Assembly (NCBI RefSeq): GCF_033100135.1
Contig: NZ_CP136920.1
Location: 3,901,001 to 3,965,000 of the forward strand
Length of the DNA: 64,000 nucleotides
DNA from: Rubellicoccus peritrichatus
GTDB lineage: Bacteria; Verrucomicrobiota; Verrucomicrobiia; Opitutales; Cerasicoccaceae
Direction of reading: 5' to 3'
In this document: in pieces, positions 53,905 to 62,671 of the stretch
How the letters are laid out: each line of letters starts with the position of its first letter
Numbering within the stretch: position 1 is the stretch's first letter
The notes under the pieces: generated by a model
Databases searched by the model: none
What the model saw: the letters and a program-made list of their open reading frames with translations, nothing else
What the model was told of the DNA's origin: nothing
Made by a program: the position numbers and the translations under genes

Positions 53905-54999
53905 TTAATCGAAATTCGCGTTCTCTACGAGGCGGATGAGAGTGAATGGAGAGTTGCTCGAGTTGCCAGAAGAATTCTGTCCGGCGGAATCATGATTATC
54001 TTCATCTCCGTCGTCATCATCCGGGTCGCGAACCCTGTTCTCATTGTTGCTATTTGAATTATTGGCCCCCTGCAGCTCGACTAAAGCACTGAGACGAAAA
54101 CGTTTATCCCCGGAAGAGACATCGACATTGATTTTCGCAACTGCGACTTCATAGCCCACCCCACCGCTGTCACCTGTGTAACCTGCAGCCCGCAGGTCAT
54201 CCTCCGAACGGATAATATTATCGTCGTCATTACCCGGGATGCGATCTTGCCCGGCAAGCTCATCCCCAAATGATCTTTCATCAAAACCAGAACTCTCACC
54301 AAGCATGCCCATCACATCGGGACGCGCTGTATTGATATTGATTTTGTGAGTGTTGTGGAGTGAAACTGCATCGGTAAAGCTATAAAATTCTGGCTTGGGC
54401 ACACCATCTTCATCAAAGAAAAATTCATCAAAACCGCGGATATAACGCAGGGTTTCAAAACTTGTCAAAGGTCCATTCGCAGGCTTCAACGGCGGATCCT
54501 GGCGTTCATAGTAACTATCTTCAGCTCCATTGATTCGATGAAGGTCGTCCTCATCCGTCCAATCCATCAAGCTATCTACCATGATATCGGCATCTGTTAA
54601 ATCGATACCCAATTGATCTAATAGGAGTTTCAAATCAGCTTCCGGTGGTGGATTTAAAGGAAGCTTTCCTGTTTCATCTTCGATGGATACCTTGATATCA
54701 ACCCCCGCTGGCCACTGTAGATCTGCATACCCAATTGGATCTCCCCAGCCTTGTGCAGGGCTGTTGATGCCTTCGTCAATCTCCTTAAATTCATTCAGCA
54801 CAGCCAGTGTGACTTCCATTGCGGAATAGCCAGTCGTCCGCAAATCGGAACGTCCCAGCTCCACCGCGCGAGCCCGCATCTGGCGTGTCGCAATTTCCAA
54901 AAACTGAGTCACAAAAACCGCCATCAGGAAGACAAAGCCAAGCACCGCCATAAGAATGGCTCCACGGCTTCGATTGGTCTTCTGTACGAAATGGCTCAT
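53905..54999 (-). CDS. gspK: Minor pseudopilin GspK
   Basis: The 364-residue protein has a membrane-anchoring prepilin-like N-terminus ('RGAILMAVLGFVFLMAVFVTQFLEIATRQM', about 12-42), and the 'ELGRSDLRTTGYSAMEVTLAVLNEFKE' helix, followed by 'GINSPAQGWGDPIGYADLQWPAGVDIKVSIEDETGKLPLNPPP...LTDADIMVDSLMDWTDEDDLHRINGAEDSYYERQDPPLKPANGPLTSFETLRYIRGF', the GspK type globular region with Asp/Glu metal-binding segments. A typical prepilin cleavage residue is less clear than in the major pilin. The C-terminal 40 residues are acidic and Asn/Ser-rich. Confidence 0.87.
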   Translation of the reverse strand: MSHFVQKTNRSRGAILMAVLGFVFLMAVFVTQFLEIATRQMRARAVELGRSDLRTTGYSAMEVTLAVLNEFKEIDEGINSPAQGWGDPIGYADLQWPAGVDIKVSIEDETGKLPLNPPPEADLKLLLDQLGIDLTDADIMVDSLMDWTDEDDLHRINGAEDSYYERQDPPLKPANGPLTSFETLRYIRGFDEFFFDEDGVPKPEFYSFTDAVSLHNTHKININTARPDVMGMLGESSGFDERSFGDELAGQDRIPGNDDDNIIRSEDDLRAAGYTGDSGGVGYEVAVAKINVDVSSGDKRFRLSALVELQGANNSNSNNENRVRDPDDDDGDEDNHDSAGQNSSGNSSNSPFTLIRLVENANFD

Positions 55000-55007
55000 T
55001 TTAAAAG

Positions 55008-55733
55008 TTATGGAAGTGGACGTTCTGAATCAACTGCAGGTAAAAGCACCTGTCTCTTGGCTTCTCGCCCGTCGGGATAAACAAAAGAAAGACCAATAAA
55101 ATCCGGCATCATGGTCTCTCCCTCATCCGATTGTTCGGCTTCATCGGAATCCTCCCATTTATCATCCTCGCGATCATAATAATAGTAAATCAGCTCGGTC
55201 ACATAGGGGGAAATCACACTGGTTAAAGTCTCATCATCGTCCTCACTGGCCATTTCATCAGTACGCCAACGAAGTAGAAGGCCTTCTCCATCTTTGAACA
55301 CGAGGTAACAGGAGACCTCAGGCAGGTAACTGTCCTCTGCGACAAAAATGGGGATATCTCCAGGCAAACGAAAGGAAAGTGCTTCCGGATTCAAGCCAAT
55401 CTCCCCGGGAATGCGCTGCCAGGAAATTTTGGGTCTGCTATCATCTCCGGAATTACTCTGGTTGTTGGTGTTCCGTTGATTATTAGTGCCCTGGACTTCC
55501 TCATTCACAGCGCCTTCAGGCACAGGTAATGCCGTGGAAAAGGCATATTCAAGAAAACGTGTCGTACTATCAACGTGCTCCTCAAAGAGCGGCTCACGCT
55601 CTGCGATCAAGGACAGATTAAAAACACCCATCAAAAACGCGGATGCTGACACAAGAATCAGACCTCCCAATGCCACCGCCATGAGGATTTCAACCAGTGT
55701 AAAACCGCGCTGATGCTGTATCCTTCTATTCAT
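55008..55733 (-). CDS. gspJ: Pseudopilin GspJ-like
   Basis: The 241-residue protein has a prepilin signal 'QRGFTLVEILMAVALGGLILVSASAFLMG' at residues 7-35, with the G-F-T-L-V-E processing site, followed by an ectodomain with strands including 'YLPEVSCYLVFKDGEGLLLRWRT' and an acidic insert near 190-215. Position between gspI and gspK indicates GspJ. The start overlaps the gspI stop by four bases (ATGA). Confidence 0.83.
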   Translation of the reverse strand: MNRRIQHQRGFTLVEILMAVALGGLILVSASAFLMGVFNLSLIAEREPLFEEHVDSTTRFLEYAFSTALPVPEGAVNEEVQGTNNQRNTNNQSNSGDDSRPKISWQRIPGEIGLNPEALSFRLPGDIPIFVAEDSYLPEVSCYLVFKDGEGLLLRWRTDEMASEDDDETLTSVISPYVTELIYYYYDREDDKWEDSDEAEQSDEGETMMPDFIGLSFVYPDGREAKRQVLLPAVDSERPLP

Positions 55734-56194
55734 CGTACGCTTAGACGCTGATTCTGCAGTGCATCTTTTTTGTCAGTTAATAGTGAAGAACGATCAACTC
55801 CATCAGACCAACCTGGTCTAAAAACGTAGAGCTTTTCGACTCGAGATGGCTCACCGCTTGAAAATGATGGCTTATCATCAGCCAAAGACATTGAGACAGT
55901 TAACTGAAACAGATCAAGTATTTCAGTATCTTCGATTTCTGCATCCCAATCAACAGGACCATCTTCGGGAGTTTCAACCTGTCCACCGTCTTCCACCTCA
56001 TCGCGCTCCTCAATCAAAAGCACTTGGCGTAAGGCAAAGCGATAAAGTTGGTCTTTGTGTGAGTCGCTCTTGACCACTTCAAGCCCATGCATTGCGTTTT
56101 TGACTGACTCGGATAACATTGCCACCGCCAAAGCGAATATCGCCAATGCCACCAGAACCTCGATAAGAGAGAATCCTGCAGTGGCTTTCCTCAT
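55730..56194 (-). CDS. gspI: Pseudopilin GspI-like
   Basis: The 154-residue protein has a prepilin leader 'MRKATAGFSLIEVLVALAIFALAVAMLSESVKNA' (about 1-34; processing after G, then F-S-L-I-E), the short ectodomain with 'KDQLYRFALRQVLLIEERDE' and beta strands. Short length and the 'GFSLIEVLVALAI' signature fit GspI. It overlaps gspH and gspJ by four bases each, so the three are translationally coupled. Confidence 0.82.
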   Translation of the reverse strand: MRKATAGFSLIEVLVALAIFALAVAMLSESVKNAMHGLEVVKSDSHKDQLYRFALRQVLLIEERDEVEDGGQVETPEDGPVDWDAEIEDTEILDLFQLTVSMSLADDKPSFSSGEPSRVEKLYVFRPGWSDGVDRSSLLTDKKDALQNQRLSVR

Positions 56195-56775
56195 CGATAG
56201 TCCTCCTTGTCTTCCAGTGGCCCGGAACTGAAGGCATCCAGCAGGAACTCAAAATCATCCGCATTTGATCTGCGAATGACGACATTGGCTGGCGTGGCCG
56301 CACCACTGGGATGAAACACCAGATATTCAGCTGGTTCCCGCGCAAATTCATTTCCTGAAGCACTCAGACCGCCAGGCTGTGAAAGCTTTGGGTAGAAAAA
56401 CACTTCAACCTTGTCAGAGTTTCTAAAGCCAATTGAGGCTTGCTGCGGCCGTGGACTAGTCACCGGCTGAGGACCGAAACCATCCTCGTCATCAACAACA
56501 GGCTCAGGGCGAGTTCTCTCAACCAACTTAAACTTTTCCGTTTCCTCGTCATAGCTCATCAAGACAGGATTTCCTGATGTAACCGCCTGTATTCGAGCAT
56601 CTTGAACTGTTTCAACAAACACGCGCTCAAGCGGTTTCTCTTGAGCAGCCGGGATGAGTTTATCGAAATTCAAAGTCACAATCCCAGTCAATATCGCCAA
56701 AAACGCCATGACCACCAGGACTTCAAAAAGAGAGAAGCCTTGGGAAGGTAGTCTTTGGTATTGTCGGTAAATCAT
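56191..56775 (-). CDS. gspH: Pseudopilin GspH-like
   Basis: The 194-residue protein has a prepilin leader 'LPSQGFSLFEVLVVMAFLAILTGIVTLNFDKLIPAA' (about 9-43), then a GspH-like ectodomain with a helix ('PLERVFVETVQDARIQAVTSGNPVLMSYDEETEKFKLVERTRPEP'). It is the second gene of the operon, 72 bases after gspG, and overlaps gspI by four bases. Confidence 0.8.
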   Translation of the reverse strand: MIYRQYQRLPSQGFSLFEVLVVMAFLAILTGIVTLNFDKLIPAAQEKPLERVFVETVQDARIQAVTSGNPVLMSYDEETEKFKLVERTRPEPVVDDEDGFGPQPVTSPRPQQASIGFRNSDKVEVFFYPKLSQPGGLSASGNEFAREPAEYLVFHPSGAATPANVVIRRSNADDFEFLLDAFSSGPLEDKEDYR

Positions 56776-56847
56776 GACAGCCTAAAACGAGAGCTAACAA
56801 ATGAGCTCCTGAACGGCGGCTTGGTATAAGCTGATACCAGGTCTGGC

Positions 56848-57306
56848 TTAGTTCCAGTTTCCGATATCGTCAGCACTTTCAACGCCGTCGGCACCTAACG
56901 ACCAGATATCGTATTTGTCGGGATTTCGTGTTCCGGGATAACGGTATTGATAAGGATTACCCCAGGGATCTATTGCATCCTTCTCGATGTAAGGCCCTTT
57001 CCACTTTGTCCCGACACCAGATGGTGCTGTCCTTAAGGCGGCAAGTCCCTGCTCGGTCGTTGGATAACGTCCCGTATTCAAGCGAAATGCCATTAGGGCG
57101 GGGTCAACCCCCTGTGTGACAAAAATTTCGGCTACTTGCTCCTGGCCACCGCCAAAGAGCTTATTCAAAGCAACGATACTTGCGCCTGCCAGAGCGGCAA
57201 TGAGTGCAATAACGATAAGGATTTCAAGGATAGTAAAACCACGCCGACACCTCTTCACTAAAGAATGAGTGTGCCGCCGGGAGAGAGAGCGGTTGTCTAA
57301 GAGCAT
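56848..57306 (-). CDS. gspG: Major pseudopilin GspG, first gene of the T2SS operon
   Basis: The 152-residue protein has the prepilin signal 'RRGFTILEILIVIALIAALAGASIVALNKLF' (about 21-52) and the typical ectodomain 'TGRYPTTEQGLAALRTAP...WKGPYIEKDAIDPWGNPYQYRYPGTRNPDKYDIWSLGADGVESADDIGNWN', which carries the calcium-site type Asp residues ('GADGV-SADD') of GspG. The leader is longer than usual, about 22 residues. The operon promoter should lie in the 199 bases before the convergent-facing gene at 57506. Confidence 0.95.
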   Translation of the reverse strand: MLLDNRSLSRRHTHSLVKRCRRGFTILEILIVIALIAALAGASIVALNKLFGGGQEQVAEIFVTQGVDPALMAFRLNTGRYPTTEQGLAALRTAPSGVGTKWKGPYIEKDAIDPWGNPYQYRYPGTRNPDKYDIWSLGADGVESADDIGNWN

Positions 57307-57505
57307 TGAATTTTTGTTTAAGTTAACAACTGAAATAACCCTGCGAGCAAGCAGGGACGAACCATTCTAGTCAACACCACATCATTCAAAAGGTTTCGAT
57401 AAAATGAACAAAAAATCACTCGAAAACCAATTTTTGCAGAATTTGGAAAGAATTTTTCATTTTTCCCTTGCATTCATAAAATCCAAACGCATAAATATTA
57501 TACAG

Positions 57506-57892
57506 ATGAAAACAAAAAACCTGATAATGCTCCTGATCTGCCTAACTGGATCAACACTCTTTGCCAATGACACTGCTAAAAGCCCTGTTAAATTGGCTGC
57601 AGAAAATACCGAGCGCTTGCTTACATCTCTACGCGATGGTGACCGGGAAAAGTTTGTGGCCAATTCAACAGGGGAATTTGAACAAGCAATGACACCAGCA
57701 GCATTTGACGATGCACGCCAAAAGCTTCTCCCCATTTTGAGTCGGCCGTCCAAGCTAGACTTTCTGGGCTCACTTAACAAACAGACTTCCATTCTCTACC
57801 TGTATCGTCTTCGTCCTGAAGGAATTGGTGACGACTCCCTGGTTACAACAGCCATCAGCCAGGGAAAAGTCGCCGGTTTCTTCGTTAACTAA
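57506..57892 (+). CDS. Secreted protein of unknown function, DUF-like small domain
   Basis: ATG at 57506 gives 128 residues with a signal peptide 'NLIMLLICLTGSTLFANDT' (cleavage near residue 21). The mature part is about 105 residues: helical 'KLAAENTERLLTSLRDGDREKFVANSTGEFEQAMTPAAFDDARQKLLPIL', then 'LDFLGSLNKQTSILYLYRL', resembling the small NTF2/DUF3887-type fold, but only weakly. The upstream in-frame start at 57404 would add a non-signal-like segment. It begins divergently from gspG. Confidence 0.65.
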   Translation: MKTKNLIMLLICLTGSTLFANDTAKSPVKLAAENTERLLTSLRDGDREKFVANSTGEFEQAMTPAAFDDARQKLLPILSRPSKLDFLGSLNKQTSILYLYRLRPEGIGDDSLVTTAISQGKVAGFFVN

Positions 57893-57990
57893 AAATACTC
57901 ACCTGAAACTCCAGGGGCTGAGCCTCCCGCCATCTCTGCATAAAACACAGCCATCAACTCATATCAACTTGTTGTCCCTCAATTTTCGCC

Positions 57991-58530
57991 ATGTCAGAAC
58001 AAACCAAAACAGTCCCCATCAGTGGTCGTATTGCTCAGGCAGATTATGACTTCCTGATGGCCAATCGGTTCGGCGGGAAAGTTACCGCCAGCGAAAAACT
58101 GCGTCACATGGCATCATTCTTCCGCCATTATCATGAGAACTTTGGTGACTACGCAGATGGCCTGGAGGAACTCAGTCGCCTCCTTTTGCCATCTCGGAAA
58201 AACATCAAAGAACTTGAAAACCAACTCGCAATTCATTCCGAAGTGCTCGATCAGGCTGCCAACGTATTACCTCAGGCACTGGCATTTCTCATTTCCAGGC
58301 AATCACAACCACCGCAAAATGAAGCCCTCCCCTATCTTCTAAAAACCGAAGAAAGGCTATTGCAGTTGAGCCTCAGGATGATTGAGCAGATCCTCAGATT
58401 TGGCTTAACAAGCAATGCCCCGGCCTATAATCCTCGTCTTCTAGACGACAAACTGGACACAATTGTCGAATTGATTGGACTGCTTTCCAGCAGGGAGCAA
58501 AAATCGCCTAACACCGACAAACAATCATGA
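57991..58530 (+). CDS. Unknown helical protein, first gene of the PspA-flotillin operon
   Basis: A 179-residue helical protein: 'SGRIAQADYDFLMANRFGGKVTASEKLRHMASFFRHYHENFGDYADGLEELSRLL' (about 10-65), then leucine-rich helices ending 'LVELIGLLSSREQ'. The opening resembles ribbon-helix-helix-like sequences only loosely. No signal peptide. It overlaps terB by four bases (ATGA), so it belongs to the downstream operon. Function unknown. Confidence 0.75.
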   Translation: MSEQTKTVPISGRIAQADYDFLMANRFGGKVTASEKLRHMASFFRHYHENFGDYADGLEELSRLLLPSRKNIKELENQLAIHSEVLDQAANVLPQALAFLISRQSQPPQNEALPYLLKTEERLLQLSLRMIEQILRFGLTSNAPAYNPRLLDDKLDTIVELIGLLSSREQKSPNTDKQS

Positions 58531-58934
58531 GCTTATTCAGTAAAATTTTCAATAACGACAGATCAGAAAAGGATGGCCTAATACAAGACCAACGCGAAAG
58601 CCTCATTGATCTTCTCGTGCTGGCAATGTATGTAGACAACAAGCTTTCTCTCTCCGAAGACGCTGTGCTGAAAGCGCAAATCGATCAGTTCAGCTGGGAA
58701 GGACCAATGTCGGTGGATGATTACGTCAATTCTGCCATTGCGCGAATCCGCGATATGCGCAGCTCTGAACATTTCGTCAATGAACTACTGAAATCCATCA
58801 ATGAAAGACTCGGAGATTATGATGTTCGACTCACCGCAGCGGGCATATGTGAACGCTTACTCTCCGCCGACGGAAAAGAAACTTCTGAAAAGGAGTTTCT
58901 GAACAAAGTAAAAACCGAACTCCAAATCACTTAA
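58527..58934 (+). CDS. TerB-like tellurite-resistance domain protein
   Basis: A 135-residue protein of TerB/DjlA-like type: 'LIDLLVLAMYVDNKLSLSEDAVLKAQIDQFSW' (about 22-53) and 'ICERLLSADGKETSEKEFLNKVKTEL' (about 108-133), with the acidic metal-binding positions in the two conserved helical hairpins ('D-N-x-L' and 'S-A-D-G'). TerB is membrane-associated in tellurium stress operons. It starts within the upstream stop codon and is followed 20 bases later by the PspA gene. Confidence 0.78.
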   Translation: MSLFSKIFNNDRSEKDGLIQDQRESLIDLLVLAMYVDNKLSLSEDAVLKAQIDQFSWEGPMSVDDYVNSAIARIRDMRSSEHFVNELLKSINERLGDYDVRLTAAGICERLLSADGKETSEKEFLNKVKTELQIT

Positions 58935-58954
58935 CTATTAAATGAACAAGAACC

Positions 58955-59638
58955 ATGAATGACACCATCAGCAGCCGTATCAGAAGAATTATAACTGGAA
59001 CAGCCGGATCGATTGTATCTAAGATCGAAGGTCTGGCTCCGGAAGCTGTCCTTGAACAAGCGATTGCCGAAGTTGATAGCGCCCTTGATCAAGTCAAAGC
59101 CGAGCTGGGAAGCATCACGGCACAAAAGTATCATGTATCCAAGGCCATGACTAAGCTCAATGAAGAGCATGGCAAGATCGAGGAGCAAACAGTGACGGCT
59201 CAAAAAGAGGGGCGCAAGGACCTCCTGGAGGCCGCAATTTCACGTCAGATCGATATTGAGGATCAACTGCCCACGCTGGAAAGCCAGCTGGCAGATCTCG
59301 GTCGTCAGGAAGGCGAGCTAAATCAAGCCATCATCAGTTTGGTAGCAAAGCGAAATGAAATGGATGACGAGCTCTTCGATTTCAAGCAGGCGCAAAAGCA
59401 AGTAGCGGCAACTGGAGAAGCCTCTGCAGAAGCAGGTGCAGCACCTTCCGGAAATGCCGTCGCTCGCGCTGATAGAGCTGATAGAGCCTTTACTCGCGTG
59501 CTTCAGGACGCAACTGGCGTTCGCCGCACTGCAATAAAAGCCTCTTCTGAAGAAAGCGGAAAGCTCGTAGAGCTGGCCCGCTTAAACAAAGAGGCTCGCA
59601 TAGAAGCACGCCTAAAAGCTCTGGGAGCCAATTCCTGA
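58955..59638 (+). CDS. PspA/IM30-family coiled-coil membrane-remodelling protein
   Basis: The 227-residue protein has a helical core: 'SRIRRIITGTAGSIVSKIEGLAPEAVLEQAIAEVDSALDQVKAELGSITAQKYHVSKAMTKLNEEHGKIEEQTVTAQKEGRKDLLEAAISRQIDIEDQLPTLESQLADLGRQEGELNQAIISLVAKRNEMDDELFDFKQAQ' (about 5-150), typical of the PspA/Vipp1 ESCRT-III-like fold, with a short N-terminal helix 0 that is amphipathic. It would sit at the inner leaflet of the membrane. An Ala-rich linker then a C-terminal helix ('RVLQDATGVRRTAIKASSEESGKLVELARLNKEARIEARLKAL'). Confidence 0.85.
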   Translation: MNDTISSRIRRIITGTAGSIVSKIEGLAPEAVLEQAIAEVDSALDQVKAELGSITAQKYHVSKAMTKLNEEHGKIEEQTVTAQKEGRKDLLEAAISRQIDIEDQLPTLESQLADLGRQEGELNQAIISLVAKRNEMDDELFDFKQAQKQVAATGEASAEAGAAPSGNAVARADRADRAFTRVLQDATGVRRTAIKASSEESGKLVELARLNKEARIEARLKALGANS

Positions 59639-59672
59639 GCACACTCAACTCTCAAGCCATCTTTTCAAATCC

Positions 59673-59909
59673 ATGGAAACCTTATTTATTGCAGGTATTT
59701 TCCTCCTGGCCGCAGTCCTCTTTTGCGTCTACATCTATTCTATAATATGGTCTTATTCCGACGCTCAGGAACGCGGAAAGCCAGGTATTGCAGTCGCACT
59801 CCTAGTTGCACTTTTGTCGTGGCCGCTTGGCCTTCTTGCGTGGATTATATTTCGACCAGAGCAAGCCAGCTCATCCGCGTTTAATTCTCGATTTTATAAC
59901 TCTCGATAA
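59673..59909 (+). CDS. Small two-helix membrane protein
   Basis: A 78-residue protein with two membrane helices ('LFIAGIFLLAAVLFCVYIYSIIWSYS', about 4-28; 'GIAVALLVALLSWPLGLLAWIIF', about 38-60). The 'SDAQERGKPG' loop between them resembles the PLDc_N-like hairpin of small membrane proteins. Located between the PspA and YqiJ-like genes with short gaps, it is likely part of the same envelope operon. Confidence 0.7.
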   Translation: METLFIAGIFLLAAVLFCVYIYSIIWSYSDAQERGKPGIAVALLVALLSWPLGLLAWIIFRPEQASSSAFNSRFYNSR

Positions 59910-59924
59910 ATACAAAACATATCA

Positions 59925-60668
59925 ATGCTTAGCCACTTTACAGCTCCTGAAAATCTGCCATTTGCAGTGGCTTTGGGGTTGTTTTTCGTAATTGGAATAC
60001 TCCAAACCGTAAGTCTTTTCACTGGAATCAGTCTCTTTGGATGGATTGATGACCTATTGCCAGATCTTGATGCCGTTGGAGGTGATTTGGACCTGGAAGT
60101 AGGTGGCGACATAGATGTCGATGCCGATGTAAACATCGATGCAGACGCGGATACTGGCCCAGACAGTGTTAGTGAGGCTTCTTTCATCGCCCAAGTCTTT
60201 GCCTGGATGAATTTTGGGAAAGTGCCCTTTATCATCACTTTCCTTCTGTTTCTTTTTTTATTCTCCTTCTTTGGTTACAATATTCAGCTTTCCCTCAAAG
60301 AGATGGGACTAGGCCTGGCACCACCTCTTCTCCTCTCTCCTATCGCCCTGGTTGCGGCGATACTACCACTAAAATGGGGCAATGGCATCCTTGGACGAGT
60401 CATCCCCAAGGATGAAACCAATGCAGTCTCAAGTCATACATTCGTTGGGCGCATAGCCAAAATAACCATCGGCGAAGCCACTCACGATAAACCTGCAGAA
60501 GCCAAGCTAAGAGGGCCTCTTGGCCGCACCCACTATGTAATGGTTCTGGCCGATCGTGAAAATGTAAATTTCAAACAAGGCGACCACGTACTCCTTGTTG
60601 ACCAAAAAGGGCCAAACTTTACCTGTATCGCAGTTAAGAATGATAACTTAATATTAGACGGCGAATAG
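59925..60668 (+). CDS. YqiJ/NfeD-like membrane protein with OB-fold
   Basis: The 247-residue protein has three or four hydrophobic segments (about 12-32, 85-110, 120-145) and a cytoplasmic OB-fold-like C-terminus (about 160-245: 'GRIAKITIGEATHDKPAEAKLRGPLGRTHYVMVLADRENVNFKQGDHVLLVDQKGP'). The Asp-rich loop 'LDLEVGGDIDVDADVNIDADADTGPDS' (about 45-75) is unusual. E. coli YqiJ and Bacillus YuaF pair with flotillins in the same way; the flotillin gene follows 60 bases later. Confidence 0.85.
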   Translation: MLSHFTAPENLPFAVALGLFFVIGILQTVSLFTGISLFGWIDDLLPDLDAVGGDLDLEVGGDIDVDADVNIDADADTGPDSVSEASFIAQVFAWMNFGKVPFIITFLLFLFLFSFFGYNIQLSLKEMGLGLAPPLLLSPIALVAAILPLKWGNGILGRVIPKDETNAVSSHTFVGRIAKITIGEATHDKPAEAKLRGPLGRTHYVMVLADRENVNFKQGDHVLLVDQKGPNFTCIAVKNDNLILDGE

Positions 60669-60728
60669 GCGGTCCTCGACTTCATTTAATTTATAGAAAC
60701 AAAAACAAAAACCTAACCACATACAGCC

Positions 60729-62459
60729 ATGCCAATAAATATCATTATCTGGGTTGCCATCGCATTCGTAGCCCTCTTCTTCTTCGGAGTCGTCGTAGCG
60801 CGGCTTTATAAGCGATCTTCAAAGGAGGTCGCCTTTGTTCGAACAGGCTTAGGAGGAGAAAAAGTCATTCTTGACGGTGGTGCGATCAAGCTCCCGGTTT
60901 TTCAAGAAATCGTTGCGGTCAATATGCGGACACTACGCTTGCAAGTAGATCGTAAAAATGAAGACGGCCTGATTACCGCAGATCGAATGCGTGTCGATGT
61001 CACCGCCGAATTCTATGTTCGAGTTAAGCCGGAAAAGGAATCCATTGCTAAAGCGGCCCAAACCCTGGGGGATCGCACCCTCCAACCCGAAATGCTGAAA
61101 GAGCTGCTCCAAGGTAAGTTTGTCGATGCACTTCGTGCCGTTGCTGCTGGCCTAAGCATGGAGCAACTCCACGAACAGCGCGCAGATTTTGTTCAATCAG
61201 TTCAATCATCAGTCAGCGAGGACTTACTCAAAAACGGTCTCGAACTTGAGTCCGTCTCTCTCACTGCACTTGACCAAACCGGACGCAGCTACTTCAAAGA
61301 AGACAATGCTTTTGATGCCCAGGGCTTAGCCAAGTTGACCCTCATTACCGAAGCAAAACGCGAAGAGCGCAACCGGATCGAACAGGAAACGCGGGTTAAG
61401 ATTGAAACAAAGAATTTGGAGGCATCCAAGAAGAGTTTTACAATCTCACGTGATGAAGAAATGGCCCGACTTGATCAGGAGCGTGAAGTTGCCTTCGCAG
61501 CGGCCGAGCAGGAGTCTCTTGTTGCCTCGGAACAAGCCACTCGCAAACGTGAAGCTGAAGAAGCTCGAGTGCTACAGGAGCAAAAAGAGAAAGAAGCGAA
61601 CATCGCAGCGGAACAGGCAGTCCGTGAGCGCGACATTATACGCGAACAAACCATCAAGGAGCGTGATATTAATGCTAAGCGTCAAGTTGAAGAGACAGAT
61701 ATTATGCGCCATCAATCTGTCGAAATCAAAAAGCAGGAATCCGATATTGCTGTCGCGAAAAAATCAGAAGAACAATCTGAAGCAGAAGCGGAAGCAGCCA
61801 AAGCGCGCTCAATTATGGTCAAGGAAGAAGAGAACGTTGCAACCGTTCGCCAAACCTCTATCGCCAATCGTGATAAGGAAATCGAGCTGATCAAAGCGCG
61901 CGAATCCGCTGAAAAAGAAGCTATCGATATCAAAGTCGCTGCTGAAGCTCAGAAACAGGCAGCTATTGACCAGGCAGAAGCGATCGTCACTGAAGCCAAG
62001 GCAGAAGGTGAAAGAATTCGCATCGTCGCTGAAGCAGATGAGAAGCGTCTCGAAGTTGAAGCCTTTGGTGAAAGGGCAATCAATGAAGCGAAGAATCTCC
62101 TCAGTGAGGAAATCATCGCCTTCGAAGTTCGTAAAATCCTCGCCCAAGTCGCACCTGAAATTATCGAAGCCAGCGTCAAGCCAATTGAAAAGATCGACAG
62201 CATCAAGATTGTTTCAACGAATGGGTTCAACCTACCGGGGAACTCTGGAGGCAATGGCACCGGAAGTTCAGAAAATGGTGGAGCTCCTGCAGCATCCGGC
62301 GGGATGCCAAATCAACTAATGGAAGCACTGCTGGCCTATCGTATGAATTCACCAGTGGTTGACAAACTCCTGCACGAACTCGGTATTGATCCGGACAAGC
62401 CGGGTGGACTAACTGAAGAACTAGGCAAAGCCCTCGAAAGCGAGGCCAAGGAGAAATAG
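60729..62459 (+). CDS. Flotillin (YqiK-type SPFH protein)
   Basis: The 576-residue protein has an N-terminal membrane helix ('IIIWVAIAFVALFFFGVVVARLY', about 4-26), an SPFH domain (about 30-210: 'RTGLGGEKVILDGGAIKLPVFQEIVAVNMRTLRLQVDRKNEDGLITADRMRVDVTAEFYVRVKP'), a coiled-coil region rich in Glu/Lys/Gln (about 220-480, 'REKEANIAAEQAVRERDIIREQTIKER'), a Gly/Ser-rich linker (about 505-530) and a short C-terminal helical end. It scaffolds membrane microdomains. It completes the yqiJ-yqiK-like pair. Confidence 0.93.
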   Translation: MPINIIIWVAIAFVALFFFGVVVARLYKRSSKEVAFVRTGLGGEKVILDGGAIKLPVFQEIVAVNMRTLRLQVDRKNEDGLITADRMRVDVTAEFYVRVKPEKESIAKAAQTLGDRTLQPEMLKELLQGKFVDALRAVAAGLSMEQLHEQRADFVQSVQSSVSEDLLKNGLELESVSLTALDQTGRSYFKEDNAFDAQGLAKLTLITEAKREERNRIEQETRVKIETKNLEASKKSFTISRDEEMARLDQEREVAFAAAEQESLVASEQATRKREAEEARVLQEQKEKEANIAAEQAVRERDIIREQTIKERDINAKRQVEETDIMRHQSVEIKKQESDIAVAKKSEEQSEAEAEAAKARSIMVKEEENVATVRQTSIANRDKEIELIKARESAEKEAIDIKVAAEAQKQAAIDQAEAIVTEAKAEGERIRIVAEADEKRLEVEAFGERAINEAKNLLSEEIIAFEVRKILAQVAPEIIEASVKPIEKIDSIKIVSTNGFNLPGNSGGNGTGSSENGGAPAASGGMPNQLMEALLAYRMNSPVVDKLLHELGIDPDKPGGLTEELGKALESEAKEK

Positions 62460-62502
62460 ATCAACTAACTAGCGCTTGGAAATTTAGAATGCAGACTTTT
62501 CG

Positions 62503-62529
62503 AACCCGGGGTGAAATCCCGGGTTTTTT
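62503..62529 (+). terminator. Rho-independent terminator after the flotillin operon
   Basis: AACCCGGG (62503-62510) pairs with CCCGGGTT (62518-62525) around a seven-base loop, and TTTT follows the 3' arm. It lies 43 bases after the flotillin stop, so it closes the operon. Confidence 0.9.
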
Positions 62530-62671
62530 CATGTAAATAAGACAGGTCGAGAGATCAAACTCAGGCGAAGAAGATGCAATAAACACTAAAATTTGACTAA
62601 AAATGTAATTCAATTCAAAACAGGAATGCAAATTCCCTGGAGAATGACTAACATACTTAAATTCTGACATC

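Noticed and set aside
62499-62525. TTCGAACCCGGG motif considered as a tRNA T arm
   Set aside because: There is no cloverleaf around it; the bases form a terminator hairpin after the flotillin gene.
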